In this document: in pieces, positions 28,480-39,618 of the stretch
Layout of the letters: each line of letters begins with the position of its first letter
Numbering within the stretch: position 1 is the stretch's first letter
Source of the DNA: Candidatus Loosdrechtia aerotolerans
GTDB lineage: Bacteria > Planctomycetota > Brocadiia > Brocadiales > Brocadiaceae
Assembly: GCA_021646405.1 (NCBI GenBank)
Contig: SOER01000016.1
Location: 1 to 63,286 of the forward strand
DNA: 63,286 nt
Reading direction: 5' to 3'
Notes under the pieces: model-generated
What the model was told of the DNA's origin: nothing
Databases searched by the model: none
The model's input: the letters and a program-made list of their open reading frames with translations, nothing else
Position numbers and translations under genes: made by a program

Positions 28480-28971
28480 ATGAATAAACAACCCGTTACA
28501 TATATATGTCTCACTCTTCTGTTTGTACTAACCTCGATTGTTGTTTCAACACGTTCTTCTTATGCAGAAAACGCCATTCAGAGAATTAATATTACAGAAT
28601 TAAAAGATGTCCTGGAAACAAATAAAGGGAAGGTAGTAATCGTTGATTTATGGGCTACATGGTGCCCGCCCTGCAGAAGAGAAATTCCGGGGTTTATTAA
28701 TCTTTATAAGAAATATAAGGATAGAGGTATAGAGATTATCGGTATCGCCTTTGATGAAAACGGAACGGAGGTGCTTCCTGAATTCATCAAGAAAATGGGC
28801 ATTAATTACCCCATTTATCTCAACGGAGAAGGAATTGCTGAAGCATACAATCTTCGGGCCTATCCCACCACTATCATTTATGATAAAAATGGCAATGAAG
28901 TTAACAAACACGTCGGGTTTGTATCAGAAGAAATGTTCGATAACGAGATTCGTGAATTGTTAAAGAAGTAA
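28480..28971 (+). CDS. Exported TlpA/ResA-like thiol-disulfide oxidoreductase
   Basis: This 163-aa protein has a signal peptide ending near Ala29 (SSYAEN), followed by a thioredoxin fold with active site WATWCPPCRREIP and the cis-proline segment AYPTTIIYD. It should reduce disulfides outside the cytoplasm, for example in cytochrome c maturation, which is very active in anammox-type cells. GGAG lies just before the start. Confidence 0.92.
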   Translation: MNKQPVTYICLTLLFVLTSIVVSTRSSYAENAIQRINITELKDVLETNKGKVVIVDLWATWCPPCRREIPGFINLYKKYKDRGIEIIGIAFDENGTEVLPEFIKKMGINYPIYLNGEGIAEAYNLRAYPTTIIYDKNGNEVNKHVGFVSEEMFDNEIRELLKK

Positions 28972-29425
28972 GAAATTATATGGGGATGAGGCATTTGTCA
29001 TTTTCGAAAAATACATCTTTTCGGAATTTTACAAATGCCCCCCTGCTATTCTTCTATCACATCTTATTCCTGTGCCATGAAACGCCTTTGTCACACACCA
29101 TTTTTGTGACATGATCCAGAATACAAGGACATGGAGTTATTCGTCATTTTCCTGTCAACGCCTACCAGTAGTTCTGCTAAAATACCTATAAATTATATTT
29201 ACCTTTTAACTTACAACAGTACCTAACCCTCAGAATACCCATTTATCCCTTGTCCCCTGATAACTCAATAACCTTTTAGAATTAGTTGGCACTTCATTTG
29301 TGATCGAAAGTATCACAAGATAAATCATGTCTGTAAACACAGTGCTGAATAAAGAATTTACACAAAATTCTTTATAGTATTAACTTCATAAGGTATTGTT
29401 CGCTACCACAAAAGGAGGGGAAAAG
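28972..29425. other. Intergenic region with hairpin
   Basis: No gene is visible in this stretch. A 9-bp stem GGCATTTGT/ACAAATGCC (28990-28998 and 29031-29039) encloses a second short stem (CGAAAA/TTTTCG). No T-run follows, so it is not a classic terminator. Near the right end a TGGCAC box starts at 29287 with a GG-N10-G spacing, a weak sigma-54-like match. Confidence 0.35.
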
Positions 29426-31444
29426 ATGAAAACATTCCGGAAAAACTTTCTGTCGGTTTTAACAGGTCTTTTTATAATGGGTTTTATGAGCATGGGGTTT
29501 GCCCAGCAGGACATACGGGTAAAAGAGGGTGTAAGGAAAATCGGAAAACAGGAGTGGGCTTCGGATGTGATCCTTGTGAAATTTAAGGAGGGCGTTTCTC
29601 AGGATACCATTCATCACATAAATCAATCCAACAGATGTTCGATGCTCTCTAAAAAAAACAAACGTGAACAATTTACCCGCCTGAAAATCCCTAACAATAG
29701 AACAGCAAAAGAAATGGTGAAAGTTTACAGGCAAAACCCGAAAGTGGAATATGCAGAACTAAATTTTATAGCCCACGCCCTCTGGTACCCTAATGATCCA
29801 GATTATTCCTATCAATGGCATCTCCACAACCCCCAGTATAAGGGTATAAACATAGAATCTGCCTGGGGTATTCAGACGGGTAATTCCGGTGTTATTGTTG
29901 CAGTCATCGATACAGGTATTGCTTATGAAAATTATGGTGAACAATACAAACAGGCTCCTGACCTTGCCAACACATCCTTTGTTGCAGGCTATGATTTTGT
30001 GAATGATGACACCCATCCTAATGACGACGATGGTCACGGCACCCATGTCACAGGAACAATAGCACAGAGCACGGATAATAATTTAGGCGTAGCCGGTGTA
30101 GCATTTCATGTCTCAATAATGCCGATAAAGGTGTTAAATGACAATGGCTCCGGTACGTATGCAGATGTAGCTGATGGTATCTACTTTGCCGCTGATAACA
30201 ATGCGAATGTGATTAATATGAGTTTAGGAGGCTCCAGCCAGTCTATTACTTTAAAAAACGCTTTAGCTTATGCTTACAGCAAAGGAATAACAATTGTATG
30301 TGCTGCCGGAAATGAATACCAGGATGGCAATCTTCCTTCATTTCCTGCTGCATATGATGCGTATTGTATTGCCGTTGGTGCTACACGATATGATGAGACG
30401 AGGTCCTATTACTCGAGCACCGGCAGTTATCTTGATATAACCGCCCCGGGTGGGGATCTGAATATTGATCAAAACGGGGATGGATATGCTGATGGTATTC
30501 TCCAACAAACCTTTGGTAACAGCCTCTCGAAATTTTCCTATTATTTTTATCAAGGTACATCCATGGCATCTCCCCATGTAGCGGGTGCTGCCGCACTGCT
30601 TATATCTAAAGGAATTACCAGTCCGGATGATGTAAGGTCAGCCCTGGAATCAACGGCTGAAGACAAGGGACCGGCCGGATGGGATGAGGAATATGGCTGG
30701 GGGATAGTCGATGCCGCTGCTGCCCTCAACTATTCTGTAACACCTGTTCATGATGTGGCAGTTACCTCACTATCGGCAGAGGCAATACTATATCAGGGTG
30801 ATATGGTTCCTGTTGTCGTGGATGTTGCGAATCAGGGTGATTACGAAGAAACGTTTACCCTTACCTTAAGTGATACCTCCGGTAGCGGAGAAATTGGCAG
30901 CCAGTCTATTACCTTACCGGATGGTGGAACAACGACGGTGACTTTTAACTGGGATACGACGGGTGCGTCAATTGGCGATCATGTCCTTATAGCAGAAGCA
31001 AGTACCGTTACAGGTGAGACCGATACAACCGATAATTCTTTGACAACAACCGTCGAAGTACAGGAACAACCAACTGGTACTGCAATGCACGTATCAGATA
31101 TTACTATAGATTTAAAGAGAAGGGGTTCAAGGTATAAGGCACTGGCGAAAGTAACCATCGTAGATCAGGATAATAGTAACGTTGCCGGGGCTATGGTAAC
31201 AGGAGACTGGGTTTTGAGTAGCAATGATGTCGATACTTATATCACAACATCATCAGATACGACTAACAGTTCCGGAGTAGCACGATTAAATACAGGTTGG
31301 GTAAAGGCAAACACGGGAGATATTCTTTACCTAACGGTTAAAAATGTTATCAAAGATGGATATTCCTATGATAGTACCAGCAATTCAGAATCAAGCGACT
31401 CAGTTGTTGTGCACCGCTCGTCCGGCAAAAGGCAGCAAAACTAG
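29426..31444 (+). CDS. Secreted subtilisin-like serine protease with CARDB-like domain
   Basis: This 672-aa protein has a signal peptide (ending near GFAQ), an inhibitor-like propeptide (about 30-110) and an S8 peptidase domain with catalytic Asp in VAVIDTGIA, His in DGHGTHVTG and Ser in GTSMASPHVAG. A CARDB-like beta domain (about 460-555) and a C-terminal beta domain (about 560-660) follow. I chose the ATG just after AAAGGAGGGG; a TTG ten codons earlier is also in frame. It probably acts at the cell surface or outside. The gene is convergent with the aminotransferase gene. Confidence 0.92.
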   Translation: MKTFRKNFLSVLTGLFIMGFMSMGFAQQDIRVKEGVRKIGKQEWASDVILVKFKEGVSQDTIHHINQSNRCSMLSKKNKREQFTRLKIPNNRTAKEMVKVYRQNPKVEYAELNFIAHALWYPNDPDYSYQWHLHNPQYKGINIESAWGIQTGNSGVIVAVIDTGIAYENYGEQYKQAPDLANTSFVAGYDFVNDDTHPNDDDGHGTHVTGTIAQSTDNNLGVAGVAFHVSIMPIKVLNDNGSGTYADVADGIYFAADNNANVINMSLGGSSQSITLKNALAYAYSKGITIVCAAGNEYQDGNLPSFPAAYDAYCIAVGATRYDETRSYYSSTGSYLDITAPGGDLNIDQNGDGYADGILQQTFGNSLSKFSYYFYQGTSMASPHVAGAAALLISKGITSPDDVRSALESTAEDKGPAGWDEEYGWGIVDAAAALNYSVTPVHDVAVTSLSAEAILYQGDMVPVVVDVANQGDYEETFTLTLSDTSGSGEIGSQSITLPDGGTTTVTFNWDTTGASIGDHVLIAEASTVTGETDTTDNSLTTTVEVQEQPTGTAMHVSDITIDLKRRGSRYKALAKVTIVDQDNSNVAGAMVTGDWVLSSNDVDTYITTSSDTTNSSGVARLNTGWVKANTGDILYLTVKNVIKDGYSYDSTSNSESSDSVVVHRSSGKRQQN

Positions 31445-31465
31445 GGAAAGATAATAAAACTTTCC
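31445..31465. terminator. Candidate bidirectional terminator between convergent genes
   Basis: A GGAAAG/CTTTCC stem with a 9-base A/T loop fills the gap between the stop codons of the convergent protease and aminotransferase genes. The stem is short and flanked by only modest T content, so efficiency is uncertain. Confidence 0.35.
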
Positions 31466-32569
31466 TTAACCCAATTGGCTGGCAAGGTTATTTAAAATAG
31501 CTACGCCTTGCTGAATGGTCTCTTCTTTTGCGGCATAAGAGATTCGGAAATGTGTGTTGCGTTCAGAAAAAACATTACCGGGAATGATAAGGAGATTCTT
31601 CTGGATTGCAGCAGAAACAAATTCCTCGTCAGTACCCCATGGTACTTGAGGAAAGATATAAAAGGCCCCTTCCGGTTTCACCATTTGATACGTATCTTTT
31701 AGTCCGTTGTACAAAAGGTCCCTTTTCCTTCTGTAGCTGGCGATACGTTCTGTTAAATCAACCTCCGGGGATCTTGAAATTGCATACTGAGCAAAAGACG
31801 GCGCACAGACAAACGTGTATTGTTGTAGTTTAATCATTTCACGAATAATTTCGCCTGGTCCTGCAGCAAACCCCATCCTCCATCCTGTCATGGCAAAACA
31901 TTTAGAAAAACCGTCCACGATCAGCGTCTTTTCATAGTACCGCCCAATACTATCGAATTCATGACCATAATCATAGTTGTGATATATCTCATCAGAGATA
32001 ACAATGAGATTATGTTTTTTGGATAATTCTGCAATTTCTTTAATATCACGCGTATTACACATTACCCCGGTAGGATTAGCAGGACTATTTATTACAAGAA
32101 CCTTGGTTTTCTCAGTAATATACGGCTGAATCCGCTCAGCCGTTAGTTTAAAGTCAGGATAGGTATCTACGAATACAGATTTTCCGCTGCAAAAGTTGGT
32201 CAAATGCTTATAACTGACAAACGAGGGATCAGGTATCAAAACCTCATCGCCGGGATTGAGCAGTACCATAAAAGCTAATGTTAATGCCCCTGACACCCCT
32301 GAGGTAATCATGATACTTTCTGCATCTACACCACGGTCTTTTTGAAGCCGCTTCTGTAACACAGTCCGTAATTCAGGAATTCCCTGTGTGATGGTATATT
32401 TGTTCATACCATCATGAACGGCTTTAATAGCTTCTGTCTTAATCTCCTCGGGAATATCAAAATCCGGCTGACCGATACTGAGGTTCACCGGATTTTGCAT
32501 CTTTTGTGCTAAATCAAAAACCTTTCTGATTCCAGAGGAGTCTAGTTTAGACATCCTGTGAGCAATCAT
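31466..32569 (-). CDS. PLP-dependent class I/II aminotransferase
   Basis: This 367-aa enzyme belongs to the aspartate-aminotransferase fold type I. It shows SIGQPDFDIP, the NSPANPTGV loop, the DEIYH aspartate that contacts PLP and the Schiff-base lysine in GFSKCFAMTGWRMG. The amino donor cannot be read from the sequence. Its ATG overlaps the stop of the upstream small basic gene by one base (TAATG), so the two are coupled. Confidence 0.9.
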   Translation of the reverse strand: MIAHRMSKLDSSGIRKVFDLAQKMQNPVNLSIGQPDFDIPEEIKTEAIKAVHDGMNKYTITQGIPELRTVLQKRLQKDRGVDAESIMITSGVSGALTLAFMVLLNPGDEVLIPDPSFVSYKHLTNFCSGKSVFVDTYPDFKLTAERIQPYITEKTKVLVINSPANPTGVMCNTRDIKEIAELSKKHNLIVISDEIYHNYDYGHEFDSIGRYYEKTLIVDGFSKCFAMTGWRMGFAAGPGEIIREMIKLQQYTFVCAPSFAQYAISRSPEVDLTERIASYRRKRDLLYNGLKDTYQMVKPEGAFYIFPQVPWGTDEEFVSAAIQKNLLIIPGNVFSERNTHFRISYAAKEETIQQGVAILNNLASQLG

Positions 32570-32802
32570 TATTTCTTGGCCTTACCTGCCGCTAATGCCT
32601 CTTCAGCCTTTTCTTTAGCCTTTTGCTCTGATTTACTCTTCTGTTTTAGTTTAACCACCTTTACTTTTGGAATACCGTAAACAGATTCTGCCGGATTCCA
32701 TCTTCCTTCTTGTCTCAGTATCTGAATCCGTTCTTTCCTTGTGAATACATTCCTAGGTCTTACCAATTTACCCTTCAGTTTTAAACTTTTATCAATACTC
32801 AT
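32569..32802 (-). CDS. Small basic protein (Planctomycetes/Verrucomicrobia/Chlamydiae type)
   Basis: This 77-aa protein is strongly basic. It resembles a conserved small-protein family of the PVC bacteria, thought to have an RNA or ribosome link, with the pattern MSIDKSLKLKGKLVRPRNV, TRKERIQ and YGIPKVKVVK. The C-terminus is a lysine/alanine/glutamate tail. It lies between a SPOR-like membrane protein and an aminotransferase in one operon. Confidence 0.75.
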   Translation of the reverse strand: MSIDKSLKLKGKLVRPRNVFTRKERIQILRQEGRWNPAESVYGIPKVKVVKLKQKSKSEQKAKEKAEEALAAGKAKK

Positions 32803-32817
32803 ATTCTCTCCTCAATT

Positions 32818-33726
32818 CTATCGTATACGTATGGGATAACATCCCTGAAATGGTTTTTTATTCTCATACTTAAGTTCAGCAAGCATCTTTTGTGTATTGG
32901 CAAGATAGTCGCTCTCCTTTGTGTCGAACTCACCAACACAAATAAAAATGTTCTTACCTGCATCTACGATAAAGGCATTATGTCCTACCGTATCCTGAAT
33001 CATTTTTGCTATCTCTTTTGCCCTTTCTATATTTTCTTCAGTGTTTCTGTAGGAGATTACCCGCAGCGTCCATTTATCTTTAATAACGGGCTGCTCATTT
33101 TGATCTTCTGTCCTTTGCGATACTACTTTGCTTGAAATACCCTGTTGAACCTCTGCAGCCTCGGGTAACCCCACTTCTCTCTCCGCCTTCTGAGATGCAA
33201 TGATATTTCTCGCCTTTTGTGGTATTTCCCCGGATCTTGGCTGGCCAATGCCACTTTTTACGTCGTTTGACTCAAATGTCTCCGCCCATTCTTCTACTTT
33301 GCTTAAAACTCCTTTATTATATCCAATCTTATGCCCGACAAAAAAACACGCAACAGAGAAAAACGTTGCCGCAATGGCACCAATAATTAATGTTTCCTGC
33401 CGCAAAGTTATTTCGTCTTTCCGTGAAGCACGTTTACCTTTCGAAGAAGGAGCCGCAGATAATGGGTTAGGTGCTGTCGTATCTATTTTTTTTCTGATCA
33501 CGCTGTCATCTTTACGTGTATTTTTAATCCAGTCAAGAGGATCAGCAGAAACAACCGGTCTGTTACTGTGTACCTTGTCACCAACCTCTGGTACCGGATG
33601 TTTTTGCGAAGAAGGTGCTTCTGGCGGTTCTTGATCAGGTTTAACATCTTTATTCGTGATATTCTGCCCACCCTCGGACGATTTCAGTACTTCAAAAAAC
33701 TCCCTGGAGTCGTTTCCTTTACTCAT
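32818..33726 (-). CDS. Single-pass membrane protein with C-terminal SPOR-like domain
   Basis: This 302-aa protein has a polar, proline-rich cytoplasmic N-terminus (1-115), one membrane helix (LIIGAIAATFFSVACFFVG, about 128-146), a linker, and a C-terminal region (about 215-300) beginning WTLRVISYRNTEENIERAKE that resembles SPOR domains, which bind denuded peptidoglycan. A role in the cell envelope or division is inferred. It is the first gene of a three-gene operon and is divergent from ligA. Confidence 0.6.
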   Translation of the reverse strand: MSKGNDSREFFEVLKSSEGGQNITNKDVKPDQEPPEAPSSQKHPVPEVGDKVHSNRPVVSADPLDWIKNTRKDDSVIRKKIDTTAPNPLSAAPSSKGKRASRKDEITLRQETLIIGAIAATFFSVACFFVGHKIGYNKGVLSKVEEWAETFESNDVKSGIGQPRSGEIPQKARNIIASQKAEREVGLPEAAEVQQGISSKVVSQRTEDQNEQPVIKDKWTLRVISYRNTEENIERAKEIAKMIQDTVGHNAFIVDAGKNIFICVGEFDTKESDYLANTQKMLAELKYENKKPFQGCYPIRIR

Positions 33727-33893
33727 ACATTTACTCCATTATACGATGTTTATTAAATTCGTAAGGATTTATCAATAATGGGCTTGTGCTCTGATATTTA
33801 CGGCTAGTGAAGTTTATAATAAATAAATTATATTGTCAAGTTATTTATCCCTCTGTTTAGAATACATTGACGATTATTTAGATTGTGTTATAA

Positions 33894-35996
<2,103 letters not shown>

Positions 35997-36048
35997 TAAT
36001 GAAAAGAACACTTACAATCGTGAATCGTAGATTCAGAAGGATACCTGA

Positions 36049-37410
36049 ATGGAAAAATTAATAAAAGATGCCCTGAAATTAGTAAACACTGATTATGCAG
36101 AAATACGAATCCATGAAGGCGTTACCACAAATGTTACCTATGTGGGTAAAGAACTTGAGAGTATTGGTGAAAACAGCACCTTTGGTGGATGCGTTAGAGC
36201 CTTATTCAAAGGAGGTTGGGGGTTTGTTGCCTTTAATGATATTAAGAATCTCCCGCGATACGTAGAGATGGCTTGCGAACAGGCACGTTTTGTTGGTACC
36301 CAGGAAAGCAAGCTTGCCCCTATACCGGTAATACAAGATCATGTAAAAGCACGTGTAGAAATAAATCCCGCCGATATTTCTTTAACCGATAAGCAAGCCC
36401 TCTGTAACAAATACAATACGATGATTCTTTCTTCAGAGCAAATTCAAACCTCAAGCGTGCGGTATTTAGATTCCCGCGGAACAGTGTATTTTGCCAATAC
36501 AGACGGCAGTTTTATCGTGCAGGAAACTATATTCTGCGGTATTTCGCTCCTTGCGATGGCAAGGGACGGGATGAACGTACAACAGGCGTATCATTCGGTA
36601 GGTGATCTGCGTGGCTATCACAATGTCCTGAATCTGGAACAAAAAACAGAAGAAATAACCAAACGTGCAATAGATCTCCTGACAGTAAAACCGGTAAATG
36701 GCGGTAAATATACGGTTATTATTGATCCTAAACTCTGCGGCGTTTTCGTCCATGAAGCATTCGGACATCTCAGTGAAGCTGATTTCATTTATGAAAATGA
36801 GAAGATGCGGGAAATTATGGTTATAGGAAAACGCTTTGGAAGTGATGCCCTCTCTATTATAGACGACGGCTCCATGATCGGTGAGGCAGGATACAGTAAA
36901 TATGATAGCGAAGGCACACCGACACAAAAAACCTATCTCATTAAAGATGGTATCTTAACGAACCGTCTTCATTCGAGAGAGACGGCTGCGAAGATGAACG
37001 AACAACCCACAGGTAACGCACGTGCCATAAACTATGCACACGGACCGATTGTTCGTATGACCAATACTTACATGGAACCTCGTGATTATACTTTTGAAAA
37101 GATGCTTTCTGAGGTCGATGATGGCATTTATGCCATCGGAGCCCTCGGTGGACAGACGAACATGGAAATGTTCACCTTTAGTGCTGAAGAGGCCTTTATG
37201 ATACACAACGGGAAAATACAGGAAAAAGTACGGGATGTCGTTCTTACAGGAAACGTATTTGAAACACTTATGAATATCGATGCAATAGGAAATGACATGA
37301 CGATCCATGGAGGACTCGGAGGGTGCGGGAAAGGCGGACAATCACCACTCCGTGTCGGGGACGGCGGCCCTCACGTTCGTATTCGAAATGTTATTATTGG
37401 GGGAAGATAA
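36049..37410 (+). CDS. tldD: TldD metalloprotease subunit
   Basis: This 453-aa protein is the catalytic half of the TldD/TldE protease, which processes small peptides or leaderless modified peptides. The metal motif HEAFGH lies near residue 235, and the C-terminal GGCGKGGQSPLRVG is the usual family end. GAAGGA precedes the start. The partner tldE lies 2.2 kb downstream, separated by two pilT-type genes in the same direction. Confidence 0.93.
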   Translation: MEKLIKDALKLVNTDYAEIRIHEGVTTNVTYVGKELESIGENSTFGGCVRALFKGGWGFVAFNDIKNLPRYVEMACEQARFVGTQESKLAPIPVIQDHVKARVEINPADISLTDKQALCNKYNTMILSSEQIQTSSVRYLDSRGTVYFANTDGSFIVQETIFCGISLLAMARDGMNVQQAYHSVGDLRGYHNVLNLEQKTEEITKRAIDLLTVKPVNGGKYTVIIDPKLCGVFVHEAFGHLSEADFIYENEKMREIMVIGKRFGSDALSIIDDGSMIGEAGYSKYDSEGTPTQKTYLIKDGILTNRLHSRETAAKMNEQPTGNARAINYAHGPIVRMTNTYMEPRDYTFEKMLSEVDDGIYAIGALGGQTNMEMFTFSAEEAFMIHNGKIQEKVRDVVLTGNVFETLMNIDAIGNDMTIHGGLGGCGKGGQSPLRVGDGGPHVRIRNVIIGGR

Positions 37411-38460
37411 TTGGACATCTTAGAGCTTCTGTTATTTGCAAAAAAAGAAAAGGCATCAGACATTCATATAAGCTCTGGCGAACCGCTTATGATTCGTATT
37501 CTTGGAGACATAAGAAAGATTGACGCTCCTCCGTTACGGAGTGAAGAGGTACATAAGATCCTGTACGATATCCTCAATGATCAGCAGCGCAAACTCTATG
37601 AAGAACACCACGAATTGGATTTTGCCATCGCATTTGGTGATGTCGGGCGGTTCAGGGTTAATGCTTTTTTACAACAGAGAGGAGAATCTATTGTCTTTCG
37701 GACAATACCGACTACTATCCCCACCCTTGAGCAACTCCATATGCCTGATATTGTCAGAAATCTAACAAAAAAAGAAAAGGGACTTATCCTTGTTACAGGC
37801 CCTACCGGCTGCGGCAAGTCAACTACCCTCGCAGCAATGATCGACCTTATCAATCACGAAGAGAGATGCCACATTCTTACCATTGAGGATCCTATTGAAT
37901 TTATCCATCAATCAAAGAACAGCCTTATTAACCAAAGGGAATTAGGACCGCATACCCATAGTTTTGCTAATGCCCTGAAATCAGCACTCCGTGAGGATCC
38001 CGATGTTATCCTCGTTGGTGAAATGAGAGACTTGGAGACCATTTCTTTAGCACTTACTGCTGCGGAGACCGGTCACCTGGTTTTCGGTACTCTCCATACG
38101 TCCAGTGCACCAAAAACGGTTGACAGGGTCATTGATGTATTTCCGCCAGAACAGCAAGGACAAGTACGAACAATGCTCTCTGAGTCCATCCAGGCGGTAA
38201 TTACCCAGCAGCTTATAAAAAGAAAAGATGGGAACGGGCGTGTAGCGGCACTGGAGATTATGATTGGTACACCGGCAGTAAGAAACCTGATTCGGGAAAA
38301 TAAAATAGCCCAGATTCCTTCATCAATACAAACAGGCCGCCAGTATGGTATGCAGACCATGGACCAATCCCTGATCGAGCTTTATCAGAAGGACCTGGTA
38401 GCCAAAGAGGCAATTGAAAGGCTCGTAAGCAGTCCAAGTGTGTTGAACAGTATAGCATAA
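37411..38460 (+). CDS. pilT: PilT-type retraction ATPase 1
   Basis: This 349-aa ATPase should depolymerise type IV pili. It has Walker A GPTGCGKSTTLAA, Asp and Walker B boxes (EDPDVILVGEMRD) and the PilT-specific stretch AAETGHLVFGTLHTSSAPKT. The start is a TTG directly after the tldD stop, preceded by GGGGGAAG, so translation is coupled. It lacks the GspE zinc site and N1 domain, which separates it from the assembly ATPases. Confidence 0.92.
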   Translation: MDILELLLFAKKEKASDIHISSGEPLMIRILGDIRKIDAPPLRSEEVHKILYDILNDQQRKLYEEHHELDFAIAFGDVGRFRVNAFLQQRGESIVFRTIPTTIPTLEQLHMPDIVRNLTKKEKGLILVTGPTGCGKSTTLAAMIDLINHEERCHILTIEDPIEFIHQSKNSLINQRELGPHTHSFANALKSALREDPDVILVGEMRDLETISLALTAAETGHLVFGTLHTSSAPKTVDRVIDVFPPEQQGQVRTMLSESIQAVITQQLIKRKDGNGRVAALEIMIGTPAVRNLIRENKIAQIPSSIQTGRQYGMQTMDQSLIELYQKDLVAKEAIERLVSSPSVLNSIA

Positions 38461-38499
38461 AAATAACCCGATAGTAGGAATCCTGAATAATACGATCTT

Positions 38500-39606
38500 A
38501 TGATGGAAATAAAAGAACTCCTGCAAGAAATGGTTCGTCTCGATGCTTCTGACATTTTTATTACCGCTGATCTTCCGCCAATGTACCGGAAAGAGGGTAC
38601 AAATATCCCCTACGGTACAAAAAATCTTACAGCAGAAGATACCCGCACGCTTGCAGAATATATTATGAATGATAAACAGAAAGAAGATTTTTATGAAAAG
38701 ATGGAGATGAACCTTGCCCTCTGTTATCCAGACCTCGGGCGCTTTCGGGTAAACATTTTTTATCAGAGGAGAAATATTGGCCTGGTTATTCGCCAGATAA
38801 AAATCACTATAAAGACGATTGACGATTTGCAGCTTCCTCCAATACTCAAGGATGTCAGTTTAACAAAACGGGGACTGGTCCTCGTTGTTGGTGCAACGGG
38901 TTCCGGAAAATCGACAACGCTTGCAGCTATGATTGACCACAGGAACACACATAACTCCGGACATATAATTACCGTGGAAGATCCTATAGAGTTTGTACAT
39001 CAGCATAAAAAATCCGTCATTACCCAGAGGGAGGTTGGTATTGATACGCTGTCTTTTGGTGATGCGCTGAAAAATACCCTGCGCCAGGCACCCGATGTTA
39101 TCCTGGTTGGTGAAATCCGTGATGCGGAAACAATGGACTCTGCAATTACCTTTGCTGAAACAGGCCATCTCTGTTTGGGAACCCTTCATGCAAATAACGC
39201 CAATCAGGCTATAGAGCGTATCATAAACTTTTTCCCTGCAGAACGCCATGAACAAATATATCTGTTACTCTCTCTCAACCTCCGTGCACTTATTTCGCAA
39301 AGATTAGTACCGTCAAATGATGGAAAACGGGTTGCATCATTTGAAATATTACTTGATACACCAAGGATTAAAGATCTTATTCTTAAGAAGCAAATCGGGT
39401 TGTTAAAGGAAACTATGGCAAAGGGAGTTCATGAGGGTATGCTGACCTTTGATCAGTCGTTATATGCTCTCTATGAAGAGGGTAAAATCAGTTACGAAAA
39501 TGCTATCGCCTATGCAGATAGTTCAAATGATCTGCGTTTACGGATAAAAACAGAAAGCTCCGGAGAAAAAGAAGATGCGATGGCAAATTTTAAATTAAAA
39601 CTATAA
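38500..39606 (+). CDS. pilU: PilT/PilU-type retraction ATPase 2
   Basis: This 368-aa paralogue has Walker A GATGSGKSTTLAAMIDHRN and ETGHLCLGTLHANNANQA, which is closer to PilU than to PilT. In organisms with both proteins, PilU supports PilT-dependent retraction. The gene follows pilT by about 40 bases and precedes tldE by 12 bases, so all four genes form one unit. Confidence 0.9.
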   Translation: MMEIKELLQEMVRLDASDIFITADLPPMYRKEGTNIPYGTKNLTAEDTRTLAEYIMNDKQKEDFYEKMEMNLALCYPDLGRFRVNIFYQRRNIGLVIRQIKITIKTIDDLQLPPILKDVSLTKRGLVLVVGATGSGKSTTLAAMIDHRNTHNSGHIITVEDPIEFVHQHKKSVITQREVGIDTLSFGDALKNTLRQAPDVILVGEIRDAETMDSAITFAETGHLCLGTLHANNANQAIERIINFFPAERHEQIYLLLSLNLRALISQRLVPSNDGKRVASFEILLDTPRIKDLILKKQIGLLKETMAKGVHEGMLTFDQSLYALYEEGKISYENAIAYADSSNDLRLRIKTESSGEKEDAMANFKLKL

Positions 39607-39618
39607 AAGGACAGATGC

